From the NCBI GenBank assembly GCA_018715565.1, contig DVLJ01000091.1, positions 1-33,727 of the forward strand: a stretch of DNA of 33,727 nt. The letters run 5' to 3'. This stretch comes from Candidatus Ventrimonas merdavium (lineage in GTDB: Bacteria; Bacillota; Clostridia; Lachnospirales; Lachnospiraceae). Shown piece after piece: positions 24,801 through 31,349 of this stretch. Both the position numbers and the translations under genes were made by a program. How positions within the stretch are numbered: position 1 is the stretch's first letter; each line of letters starts with the position of its first letter. The notes beneath the pieces are model-generated. The model was not told where the DNA came from. It saw only the letters and a list, made by a program, of their open reading frames with translations, and ran no database searches.

Positions 24801-25223
24801 CTCCCGCAGCTGCTCCGGACGGACACCGTACTGATAGAATTCGGACAGCATGGATTTTAACTGGTTCACAAACCCGGTCTGGTTCAAATGCCCCCGAAAC
24901 AGCACCAGCTGACGGCTTTTGGACGCTGCCACCTTCCGCAGGACCATAGATTTCCCAATATCGTCCAGCACCTGCAGGTTCTCCACCGCCAGCTCCTCAA
25001 AGATCCGGTACGCCAGCCGCTGAAAACTGAGGATATCGATGTTCATGGTCCCGTGGTCCGGGTGCCGCACCACGATATCCTTCTGGGCCTGCATGGTGAA
25101 CTGCTCCGGCACGATCACAAAATACTGCCGCTCCGGCTGGGCCAGGGACGCCTGGATCACCCGGTCATATAATAACGTGGTCTTCCCTGATCCGGAACCA
25201 CCGAGAATAAGTTGTAGAGACAT
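21804..25223 (-). CDS. addB: ATP-dependent nuclease subunit B
   Basis: A 1139-residue partner of AddA. It has an N-terminal P-loop GGSGSGKTTLLYDRV (8-22), a UvrD-like but non-translocating body, and a C-terminal nuclease with KIIDYKSGSTSF. The [4Fe-4S] cluster ligands of AddB proteins are all present: C779 in EQYAACAYGHFL and C1099, C1102, C1108 in CDYCPYHAVC; they stabilise the nuclease domain. Length is typical of Firmicutes AddB. The start ATG 25223 has AAAGGAG seven bases upstream. addB and addA overlap by 19 bases, as expected for subunits made in equal amounts. It is separated from the biotin operon by a duplicated terminator-like repeat and has its own weak promoter. Confidence 0.95.
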   Translation of the reverse strand: MSLQLILGGSGSGKTTLLYDRVIQASLAQPERQYFVIVPEQFTMQAQKDIVVRHPDHGTMNIDILSFQRLAYRIFEELAVENLQVLDDIGKSMVLRKVAASKSRQLVLFRGHLNQTGFVNQLKSMLSEFYQYGVRPEQLREMAPLAKTPLLRQKLEDFALVFEAFQEYIAGHYITTEEVLDVLCRVLPRSRLVEDSVIALDGFVGFTPVQYRLIELFLVRAKQVAVAVTAEGDGSIYRSMGIQNLFYTSRQMVVRLSQLAEKNGVAKREDIVLAGEPQRRFTESPELGFLEKHLFRFRGASYEGEMTGSLELVQADSPSQEIAQVIHRIWQMMRQEGLRYRDAAVITGDLPGYSGEIARQFEESGIPYFMDDKKNILDNPMAELIRSALDAVRRDLDYESAFRFLRSGLVSQDPAMTDRLENYVLALGIRGGKRWRQTWERTYRGAGNLNLVRLNAYKEQVMGPLFAMQEQFRQEGITVAGMVQAVRELIAAYGAEEQLLSWQDQFLEQKEYRLAKEYGQIFGLVSQLLDRLEALLGEETVSRKEFMEILDAGFGEISVGVIPATVDRVVVGDITRTRLDHIKVLFFVGVNDGIVPAKKEGGSLLSDREREFFADHDLELAPTAREDSFQQRFYLYRMMTKPSRRLVVSFPAVGGDGKSRRPSFLIGELKKLFPKLPCRDASGGEDREIYSMEEARGQLIQGLKQFRDDTFLKEQERAAFLELFRFFAQSEDYGQEARQLAEAAFHTYEKKGIGHAVAQALYGKILSGSVTRLEQYAACAYGHFLKYGLELLERQRYQLAAADIGNLFHDSIDLCFQKVKEQGLDWRTISEEQRTGLVKQCVAQVTEEYGNTILGSSSRNAYLARRVENITQRTVWALQQQILKGDFVPAGFEVSFSAADHLDAMRISLSKEEALHLRGRIDRLDLCEDGQQVYVKIIDYKSGSTSFDLLALYYGLQLQLVVYMDAVLEMTGRQYPDKDVVPAGILYYNIADPLVQKSGQQDPEEIDGEILRKLRMNGLINSELTAIRHLDHTIEKESDIIPVVLKDGAVQEGKSSVANRERFQALRTFVHEKLKESGREILDGEIGVEPYKNGTRTACDYCPYHAVCGFDKKTSGFGFRRWRPKKSEEIWEELCRGRE

Positions 25224-25253
25224 GACGCCGCTCCTTTCCGCTGCTTTCCTTTC

Positions 25254-25262
25254 ATCTTACCA
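25254..25262 (-). promoter_or_regulatory. possible extended -10 promoter of addBA
   Basis: Minus-strand TGGTAAGAT, an extended -10 without a good -35, about 30 bases before the addB start codon and downstream of the terminator-like repeat. Confidence 0.4.
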
Positions 25263-25288
25263 TAGAAGGGGAAAGAAATCTACTGGCA

Positions 25289-25337
25289 GAAAAAAGGAGC
25301 AGCCGCCCTAACTGAAAAAAGGAGCAGCCGCCCTAAC
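25289..25337 (-). terminator. tandemly duplicated 25-bp terminator-like unit at the bioA stop codon
   Basis: Two adjacent 25-base units (25289-25313 and 25314-25338) differ only in the last base. On the minus strand each reads TTAGGGCGGCTGCTCC followed by six T residues. AGG-GC can pair with GC-(T)-CCT around a GGCT loop, a small hairpin with one bulge next to a T-run, as in an intrinsic terminator. The first copy in the direction of transcription contains the bioA TAG stop (25333-25335). Confidence 0.7.
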
Positions 25338-26532
25338 GGGCGAACCACTCCTTCATTGTCCGAAACACCTTCCGCAGCTCCTCCTCGCGGATCACGTACG
25401 GCACCATGGCGTACAGATAGCTTAAGAACGGGCGGCTGAACACGCCGCGCTCGTAGGCAAACTGCTGATAGCCCTTGATATCCGCCGGGTCATAGACCTC
25501 CACGCAGACACAGCCGCCCATGATCCGTACCTCCTTGACGCGGGGATCGGAAAACCCCTCCATTTCCTGACGGCTGATCTCCTCGATCCGGCGGATCTTG
25601 CCTAGATAATCCTGGCTCTCAAAGAGCTCAATGGACTTTAACGCCACGCTGCAGGCCAGGGCATTTCCCATAAATGTGGGGCCGTGCATCAGGGCGTGTT
25701 CCGGGTTTTCATCGTAAAAGCCATCGTACACCCTGTGGTTTGCAGCCGTCACTGCATGACCGATGTAGCCGCCGGTCAGAGCCTTCCCCAGAACCAGGAT
25801 ATCCGGCAGCACCAGATCCGCCACGAACCGGTTCCCGGTGCGGCCAAATCCCGTAGCCACCTCGTCAAAGATCAGCAGCACGCCGTACTGATCGCACAGC
25901 TCTCTGGCCCGTTTCAGGAAGGAAATATCGTACATCCGCATACCTCCTGCTCCCTGGAGCAGGGGTTCTGCGATAAAGCAGTTCAGGGTCTCATGATGGA
26001 CCTCAAACGCCTGCTCCAGCGCCTGGATCTCCGTGGGGATATGGATGACATGCTGGCTTTTTCCGTATGCGTTCAGGACGAAATGATAGTCCTCGTCGTC
26101 CCCTACCTCCATGGTCTTGAAAGTATCGCCGTGGTAGGCGTGCTCCAGGGCCAGGACCTTGGTACGGGCCGTCTCTCCCCGGTTCATAAAGTATTGCAGG
26201 GCCATTTTCAAAGCCACCTCTACGGCCACGCTCCCGGAGTCGGAAAAGAAGCAGTAATCCAGGTCTCCCGGAAGCCAGCTCTGGAGCTTATCGGAAAGCT
26301 TCTGGGCCGCTTCGTGGGTCAGTCCCCCCAGCATGACGTGGGCAAATTTTCCCAGCTGTTCCTCGATCGCCCGGTCCAGCTCCGGATGCTTATACCCGTG
26401 GATCACACTCCACCAGGATGATACCGAATCGATCAGTTTTTGGTCCTTTGTGTAAAGATACACGCCCTCCGCGTCAACGATCTGATACGGCGGACGCATG
26501 GTTTTCATCTGTTCGTACGGATACCAGATCAT
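25333..26532 (-). CDS. bioA: adenosylmethionine-8-amino-7-oxononanoate aminotransferase
   Basis: A 399-residue PLP enzyme converting KAPA to DAPA with S-adenosylmethionine as amino donor in biotin synthesis. BioA hallmarks are IDSVSSWWSVIHGYKHPELD (35-54), the W40-W41 pair, GDTFKTMEVGDD, IFDEVATGFGRTG (221-233), the PLP lysine K250 in LGKALTGGYIGHAV, and HGPTFMGNALACSVAL. Slightly shorter than the E. coli enzyme but complete. ATG 26532 is preceded by GGGGAGGAAAGGACC. It is the last gene of birA-bioB-bioD-bioA and its stop codon lies in the duplicated terminator unit. bioF is not in the window, so KAPA must come from elsewhere or be imported. Confidence 0.95.
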   Translation of the reverse strand: MIWYPYEQMKTMRPPYQIVDAEGVYLYTKDQKLIDSVSSWWSVIHGYKHPELDRAIEEQLGKFAHVMLGGLTHEAAQKLSDKLQSWLPGDLDYCFFSDSGSVAVEVALKMALQYFMNRGETARTKVLALEHAYHGDTFKTMEVGDDEDYHFVLNAYGKSQHVIHIPTEIQALEQAFEVHHETLNCFIAEPLLQGAGGMRMYDISFLKRARELCDQYGVLLIFDEVATGFGRTGNRFVADLVLPDILVLGKALTGGYIGHAVTAANHRVYDGFYDENPEHALMHGPTFMGNALACSVALKSIELFESQDYLGKIRRIEEISRQEMEGFSDPRVKEVRIMGGCVCVEVYDPADIKGYQQFAYERGVFSRPFLSYLYAMVPYVIREEELRKVFRTMKEWFAR

Positions 26533-26550
26533 GGTCCTTTCCTCCCCTTT

Positions 26551-27234
26551 TTACTCGTAAAGTGCCGTCAGCTCCTCCAGCGGCATATCCAGTGTCTCGG
26601 CCCCAGCTGCCACACAGGCGACCACCTTCACTCCGGTCATCGCCTCGCACATCAGCCGGTTGTCCCGGTGCAGCAGACTGGTCTCGTCGTAGTGATTGAA
26701 GATCACGCCTTTAACCGGGATTCCCCGCCCGTTCATATATTCTACGGTTAAAACCACCGAATTGATCGTGCCAAGTCCAGCGTCTGCCACGATCAGACAG
26801 GGCAGGTTCCGCGCCTTGATAACATCCTCCAGCTGTAGCTTCTGTCCGTCAAACCGCAGGGGACAGAGGATGCCGCCGGAGCCCTCCGCGGTCACATAAT
26901 CATAGTGTTCACATACCTGGTCAAACGTGCGGAGCACCGTCTCCAGCTCAATGGGATTTCCCTCGATCTTTGACGCCAAATGGGGAGAAACCGCCGTCTC
27001 ATACACATAGGGACACATCTCCTCCAAGGGCTGGCTGATCCCAGAAACGGTCTTTACATGAAGGGCGTCCCCCGAGATCAGGCTCCCGTCCGGCCGCCGG
27101 TCATTTCCGCTCATCGCCGCTTTATAATAGGCCACGTTCTCATACTGTTCATGGAGTTTCTTGAGGATCAGTCCGGTCACATAGGTCTTTCCCATATCCG
27201 TCCCGGTCCCTGTGATAAAAAGCCGTTTACTCAT
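26551..27234 (-). CDS. bioD: ATP-dependent dethiobiotin synthetase
   Basis: A 227-residue enzyme that closes the ureido ring of dethiobiotin from DAPA, CO2 and ATP. The P-loop TGTGTDMGKTYVTGLIL is at the N-terminus, followed by YYKAAMSGNDRRPDGSLISGDA, the ETAVSPHLAS substrate segment and VTAEGSGGILCPLRFDG. Length is typical. It overlaps the end of bioB by eight bases and uses GAGGTG inside bioB as ribosome site. bioA follows after 18 bases. Regulation is presumably through the BirA operator upstream of birA. Confidence 0.95.
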   Translation of the reverse strand: MSKRLFITGTGTDMGKTYVTGLILKKLHEQYENVAYYKAAMSGNDRRPDGSLISGDALHVKTVSGISQPLEEMCPYVYETAVSPHLASKIEGNPIELETVLRTFDQVCEHYDYVTAEGSGGILCPLRFDGQKLQLEDVIKARNLPCLIVADAGLGTINSVVLTVEYMNGRGIPVKGVIFNHYDETSLLHRDNRLMCEAMTGVKVVACVAAGAETLDMPLEELTALYE

Positions 27235-28198
27235 TGCAGAATCTCACCTCGTATCCTAATCCGTTTACCAATTCCAAATCTGTTTTGGTCGTGATCCCCG
27301 CCGTGGTCAGCATATCGCCGGAGATGGCCGCATTAGCGCCGGAGGCAAAGCAGCCCTTCCCTTTATCCGCCAGCAGTCCTCTGCCGCCTGCAAGGCGGAT
27401 GGAAGCATCCGGAAGCAGGAAACGGTACACCGCTACGATCCTGCGCATATCCTCCCCGGTCAGTACCTGGTTCTGTTCCAGGGGCGTTCCCGGGATTGGG
27501 TTCAGCATGTTCACCGGGACACTTTTGATGCCCAGCTCCCGCAGGCTGATGGCCATATCGATCCGGTCCTCCACCGTCTCTCCCAGGCCCATGATCCCGC
27601 CGCTGCACACCGTAAGTCCCGCCCTGCGGGCCGCACGGATGGCCTCGATCTTGTCGTCAAAGGTATGGGTGGTGCAGATATGGGGGAAATTCCTCCGGGA
27701 GGTCTCCAGGTTATTGTGGGCCCGGGAGGCCCCCGCCTCCCTCAGCTTCCGGAACTGCTCCTCGCCCAGCAGTCCCACGGATACGCAGACCGCGATCCCC
27801 ACCTCTTCCCGAATGCGCCGGATCACGCCGCACAGCCGGTCCACCTCCGCATCCGACAGCCGCTTCCCCGAGGTAACGATAGAGTACCGCAGAACCCCCT
27901 GCTCATGGTTGATCCGGGCCTGCTCCAGGATCTCCTCGTCGGAAAGCAACGGATATTCCGTCACCCCGGTATGATTGTGAGCCGACTGGGCGCAGAACCG
28001 GCAGTCCTCCGAGCACCGGCCGCTTTTCCCGTTGATGATCGTGCACAAGTCAAAGCCGTTTCCGCAGAAATATCGGCGGATCTGGTCCGCCTTCTCACAC
28101 AGCTCTTCCAGAGGCTGTTCCCATAAAAACAGCGCTTCTTCCCGGGTAATCTCCCCGCCGTTTTGTACCTTTTCTGTTAGTGAATTGATCGTTTCCAT
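27227..28198 (-). CDS. bioB: biotin synthase
   Basis: A 323-residue radical SAM enzyme inserting sulfur into dethiobiotin. The [4Fe-4S]/SAM motif CSEDCRFC has C62, C66 and C69, preceded by CTIINGKSGRC and followed by the family's HNHTGVTEYPLL segment; HNLETSRRNF and CSGGIMGLGET match BioB. I start at ATG 28198, behind CCAGGACAAG; a 14-codon longer frame would begin inside the 16-bp tandem array without a ribosome site. It is separated from birA by the array (112 bases) with no obvious terminator, so read-through from the birA promoter is likely. Confidence 0.95.
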   Translation of the reverse strand: METINSLTEKVQNGGEITREEALFLWEQPLEELCEKADQIRRYFCGNGFDLCTIINGKSGRCSEDCRFCAQSAHNHTGVTEYPLLSDEEILEQARINHEQGVLRYSIVTSGKRLSDAEVDRLCGVIRRIREEVGIAVCVSVGLLGEEQFRKLREAGASRAHNNLETSRRNFPHICTTHTFDDKIEAIRAARRAGLTVCSGGIMGLGETVEDRIDMAISLRELGIKSVPVNMLNPIPGTPLEQNQVLTGEDMRRIVAVYRFLLPDASIRLAGGRGLLADKGKGCFASGANAAISGDMLTTAGITTKTDLELVNGLGYEVRFCNE

Positions 28199-28220
28199 CT
28201 TGTCCTGGCCTTTCTTCGTT

Positions 28221-28325
28221 CTGTCCGGTCTTACTTCCATCCGGTTTTACTTCTGTCCGGTCTTACTTCCGTCCGGTTTTACTTCTGTCCGCTCTTACTT
28301 CTGTCCCATGTTACTTCTGCCCGGA
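28221..28325 (-). repeat. 16-bp tandem array overlapping the birA stop codon
   Basis: Six full 16-base units between 28221 and 28316 and a partial seventh to 28325. Plus-strand examples: CTGTCCGGTCTTACTT (two exact copies), CCGTCCGGTTTTACTT, CTGTCCGCTCTTACTT. Unit six holds the birA TAA stop (28311-28313), so the last codons of birA (CAG AAG TAA) are the repeated element, and the array fills the birA-bioB gap. Confidence 0.9.
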
Positions 28326-29318
28326 TCCCTTCGGATCGACCCGCAGGCTGATCTCTCCTGACGAGCAGATCCCTTCTTCTCCGTTCTCATACCGCACCAG
28401 CAAACGGCACTGATCGTCGATCCCTGTCACCACCGCGTTCCTGCTTTCTCTGCCAGACAAGATTGCAACTGGTCTGCCGATCACAAGGCATTTTTTGCGG
28501 TACGCCTCCACATGGTCGGCGGCAGAAGTCCCGGAATAATATCCCAGAAAACGGTTCAAAAATCCGGCGGCAGCTCTGTTCTTTGCATCGCTTTTTTGCT
28601 CCTGAAAAACGCTTCCGGCAATGGATTTTAATTCCTCTGGGAAGCCGTTTTCCGGCGGATACAGGTTGAGTCCTACGCCCAGGACCGCATAGTCCAGCAT
28701 CCCATTTTCCAGGTTATAAGAACCCTCTGTCAGGATCCCGCAGACCTTCCTTCCATCCAGGAAAATGTCGTTGACCCACTTGATCTGAGCCTTTTTTTCA
28801 GCGAGGATATCCAGGGCATCGATGGCGTCGCACATGGCGACCGCCGCCATGGTCGTGATCCGCACCGCCTGTTCTGCGCTCCAGTCCTGAGGCCGCAGCA
28901 GCAGGCTCATGTAAATACCGGTCCCCGGCGGGGAGAAGAAGCTGCGCCCCATCCGCCCCCGCCCCTGGGTCTGTTCATTAGCCAGCACCAGGCAGCCTTC
29001 CTTCGCTCCGGCCGCCGCTTTTTCCCGGACCACCCCATTGGTGGAAGAGACCGCGGACAAAACGGAGATATCCAGTTCTCTCCACTGGGGCTGCAGGTAC
29101 TTCCGGATCCCCTGGACTGACAGGATATCGTTCCGGTCAGAAAGGCAGTAACCTTTATTCGGAACCGCATCGATAGCGTAGCCGTCACTCTGCAGGGCTT
29201 TGACCGCCTTCCAGACAGCAGCCCGGGAAAGGGCCAGCTCTCGGGCGATATCTTCCCCTGAAAAATAATCGCCGCGGTGGGATTCAAACAGTTCTAGGAT
29301 GCGCTCTTTGGTTGTCAT
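28311..29318 (-). CDS. birA: bifunctional biotin-protein ligase and biotin operon repressor
   Basis: A 335-residue protein that activates biotin to biotinyl-AMP, transfers it to carboxylases and, with biotinyl-AMP bound, represses biotin genes. The N-terminal winged helix (about 1-60: GEDIARELALSRAAVWKAVKALQSDGYAI) marks it as the DNA-binding type. The ligase has ANEQTQGRGRMGRSFFSPPGTG (113-134) and IKWVNDIFLDGRKVCGILTE (179-198); a C-terminal SH3-like domain follows. I start at ATG 29318, eight bases after GGGGAG. A frame extending to 29372 would start upstream of the predicted transcription start and inside the operator. It leads the biotin operon and should be autoregulated. Confidence 0.95.
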   Translation of the reverse strand: MTTKERILELFESHRGDYFSGEDIARELALSRAAVWKAVKALQSDGYAIDAVPNKGYCLSDRNDILSVQGIRKYLQPQWRELDISVLSAVSSTNGVVREKAAAGAKEGCLVLANEQTQGRGRMGRSFFSPPGTGIYMSLLLRPQDWSAEQAVRITTMAAVAMCDAIDALDILAEKKAQIKWVNDIFLDGRKVCGILTEGSYNLENGMLDYAVLGVGLNLYPPENGFPEELKSIAGSVFQEQKSDAKNRAAAGFLNRFLGYYSGTSAADHVEAYRKKCLVIGRPVAILSGRESRNAVVTGIDDQCRLLVRYENGEEGICSSGEISLRVDPKGSGQK

Positions 29319-29342
29319 GGCTTCTCTCCCCCTTTTTAGAAA

Positions 29343-29372
29343 ACTATAGCATAGGTTGGTTTTGATTGTCAA
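29343..29372 (-). promoter_or_regulatory. promoter of birA-bioBDA
   Basis: Minus-strand perfect -35 TTGACA (29367-29372), 18 bases, -10 TATAGT (29343-29348) with TG one base upstream. Predicted transcription start about 29336. Confidence 0.8.
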
Positions 29373-29397
29373 CTTTATCTCGAATTAAAGTTTACAT
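29366..29397. promoter_or_regulatory. BirA operator
   Basis: TTGTCAACT, 14 bases, AGTTTACAT on the plus strand forms an interrupted palindrome very close to the known BirA box (TTGTAAACC ... GGTTTACAA). Symmetry continues inside (AACTTTA ... TAAAGTT). It covers the -35 box of the birA promoter, as expected for repression by BirA-biotinyl-AMP. Confidence 0.8.
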
Positions 29398-29430
29398 TTA
29401 AAACATGGATCGGCATTTCCGGTGTATGGT

Positions 29431-29469
29431 AAAACAGGCCAATCTGCGATCTGCAGACCGGCCTGTTTT
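29431..29469 (-). terminator. strong rho-independent terminator after the pRiA4b-like gene
   Basis: Perfect 10-bp arms AAAACAGGCC and GGCCTGTTTT enclose a loop that itself pairs as TCTGC-GATCT-GCAGA. A and T tracts lie at both ends of the stem, so it could work in either direction, but the only gene pointing at it ends at 29500 on the minus strand. Confidence 0.85.
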
Positions 29470-29499
29470 AGAACCTTTGACGTTTTTCGTCCCCCATCT

Positions 29500-30924
29500 T
29501 TACTGGAACGGCAGCTCTTCCTCAAACAATGACAGCTGACGATACCCGTCTTTTCTGCCGCTTTTCTCATATTCTCCCCAAGTATATCCCTTCAGCGCGG
29601 CAGAGGGAAACTCCCTGCGGAATTTTAAAAATACCTTCCTCATGGTTTTCGTAAAGGCGATCTGGTTCTCGCTCAATGCCTCCTCGATCCAGGTCAGATA
29701 TTCCTGCTCCGAATAGCCCATGGCAACGCATTTGATCAATTGCTCTAAAAACGATCCCACATCTTCTGGGTGCCATCCCCGTTCCCAAAACAGATACTGA
29801 CAGGTCTCCCCATAGATCGGAAATGCCTCTTTCCAGTCGCCTGCCAATAAGAAATCTTCTGTATCCTGATCGAATGAGCAGTACCACTTTACCGGATACG
29901 CTTCGCGTTTCTGCAGGATCTCTTTTGCGATCTCATCGCAAAAAGAGCTGATATAAGCTGCTCCATCCGCCCCGGTCAGCCTATTCCAGAATCCCCACTT
30001 GATCAGTTTTTCCACGGTTTCTTCAAACTGCTCCCTGGACCAGACAGGGATGATCTCTCTTTCACATAAACATTTATAAAGAGCGTCTTTTTCAATCACA
30101 CCATAGATCCCAACCATCGACAACAACCAATATTCCAGGTCGCATCGTTTCTGAAAATCGTCCCAGATCTTATCATTTTTATCATCTGTGCTTCCTTTCT
30201 TTACGCTTAGATACAGATCTGTTCCGTTTTCGTTCACCTCAACCAGACCTGCCTTCTCCAGCCGGTGCAGAAGTTCCATTTCCTTATCGCCGACCGCCTC
30301 AAGCTCCTCTTTGACAAGACGGATCCACAGCCGTTGGAGGAGCGCTGGGATCGACATCAAGTTTTCTCTCACAATGCTGTCATCTTCCTCGGCCAGCGTA
30401 ATTACCAGCGTCCCCAAGCCCATCGCACCATCTTCTGTACCGTCGTCCGCATCATCATTTTCCCCATGATCCGGTTCGTTGCAGCAAGATTCTTCAATAT
30501 CCCACTCATCTGCCTGGTCATCCTCCCAGTCTGGATACTGGCACAGATCCCCCTGACCGCCGATCAGCTTGACCGGGATTTCCCGGCCTGACTCCCGAAT
30601 CTTCTGCACCGTAATGTAAAACATCCAGTCATCGCCGAAATCATATAAATAAAGATACTTATTCCGCACAACCGGTTTTACATCCTGCAGCCGGATCTGA
30701 TCCGCCCTCCGCCGGTGATCTGCTGCGGGATGATAGATCCCATCGGGATCATAAGGCTTTCGTTTCAGGCTGAACAGATAGAGATGGGACTTGTCAAATT
30801 CAAACGCATCCAAAATGCAGTCGCTTAGTTCTGCAAAAGTCCGGTCCCCGCAGATTTCTACGATCCGGTAAATTTCAGGGTTATACGATGACGTGATTTT
30901 TAGCTGGTAGTAAAGATATGGCAT
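29500..30924 (-). CDS. pRiA4b ORF-3-like domain protein with unassigned C-terminal region
   Basis: A 474-residue protein from ATG 30924, which has AAGGAGG nine bases upstream; a 15-codon longer frame lacks a site. Residues 1-150 match the plasmid pRiA4b ORF-3-like domain: YYQLKITSSYNPEIYRIVEI, TFAELSDCILDAFEFDKSHLY and LYDFGDDWMFYITVQKI. The domain occurs near transposons and elsewhere; its function is unknown. An acidic stretch (NEPDHGENDDADDGTEDG) follows, then about 280 residues with helical, SEC-C- or repeat-like character, including QRLWIRLVKEELEAVGDKEMELLHRLEKAGLVEV, which I cannot assign. Codon use and base composition are more AT-rich than in the genes to its left. It ends at a strong terminator, and the biotin promoter lies beyond. 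Confidence 0.75.
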   Translation of the reverse strand: MPYLYYQLKITSSYNPEIYRIVEICGDRTFAELSDCILDAFEFDKSHLYLFSLKRKPYDPDGIYHPAADHRRRADQIRLQDVKPVVRNKYLYLYDFGDDWMFYITVQKIRESGREIPVKLIGGQGDLCQYPDWEDDQADEWDIEESCCNEPDHGENDDADDGTEDGAMGLGTLVITLAEEDDSIVRENLMSIPALLQRLWIRLVKEELEAVGDKEMELLHRLEKAGLVEVNENGTDLYLSVKKGSTDDKNDKIWDDFQKRCDLEYWLLSMVGIYGVIEKDALYKCLCEREIIPVWSREQFEETVEKLIKWGFWNRLTGADGAAYISSFCDEIAKEILQKREAYPVKWYCSFDQDTEDFLLAGDWKEAFPIYGETCQYLFWERGWHPEDVGSFLEQLIKCVAMGYSEQEYLTWIEEALSENQIAFTKTMRKVFLKFRREFPSAALKGYTWGEYEKSGRKDGYRQLSLFEEELPFQ

Positions 30925-30996
30925 CTGGTTCATCCTCCTTGTAGGTTTATGGATGTCGTTCTCGAACATGGATCCGGTATCCGGCAGATCGTTCCG

Positions 30997-31284
30997 TCAG
31001 ATATCAAACAAATCTGAATCGTCAAACAAAATATCACCGGGAATACTCAGGTTATAAGTTTCGATAAATTTCTTCATAAATTCATCCGTTGGCTCTTTGT
31101 GTATTTCATATTCCTTTGCAAGTACTGTCTTTACTTCCTCACGTAAGGATTCTGCGTTTTCTTTTTCTACGTATATGATCCCATACATGCAGCCATAGGA
31201 AATATAAATTTCATAAGGCCCCATCTTCCTGGAAAACAGACTCACTTTCGTAAAATAATTGGTTACATTTTTCCAGGTGTACAT
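30997..31284 (-). CDS. small hypothetical protein, 95 residues
   Basis: Not recognised. ATG 31284 is preceded by AAGGAC at five bases, which supports a real gene. The protein starts MYTWKNVTNYFTKVSLFSRK, has an aromatic beta-like segment (YEIYISYGCMYGIIYVEKEN), a charged helix (ESLREEVKTVLAKEYEIHKE) and an acidic tail (DDSDLFDI). No signal peptide or membrane segment. It lies between McrC (65 bases upstream) and the pRiA4b-like gene (72 bases downstream) on the same strand in the AT-rich block, so it may be a passenger of the restriction locus. The acidic tail and small size would fit an immunity or regulator protein, but that is speculation. Confidence 0.65.
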   Translation of the reverse strand: MYTWKNVTNYFTKVSLFSRKMGPYEIYISYGCMYGIIYVEKENAESLREEVKTVLAKEYEIHKEPTDEFMKKFIETYNLSIPGDILFDDSDLFDI

Positions 31285-31349
31285 ATCTGGTCCTTCCTCA
31301 AATAATCTTTTTGATGACCTTAACTAATAAACGTCCTTCTCTGCATCAT

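Noticed and set aside
28199-28240. Upstream start for bioB at 28240
   Set aside because: It lies inside the repeat array, lacks a ribosome site, and adds 14 residues not typical of BioB.
28221-28325. CRISPR array
   Set aside because: Units are 14-16 bases and directly adjacent with no spacers; no cas genes. The same applies to the other arrays.
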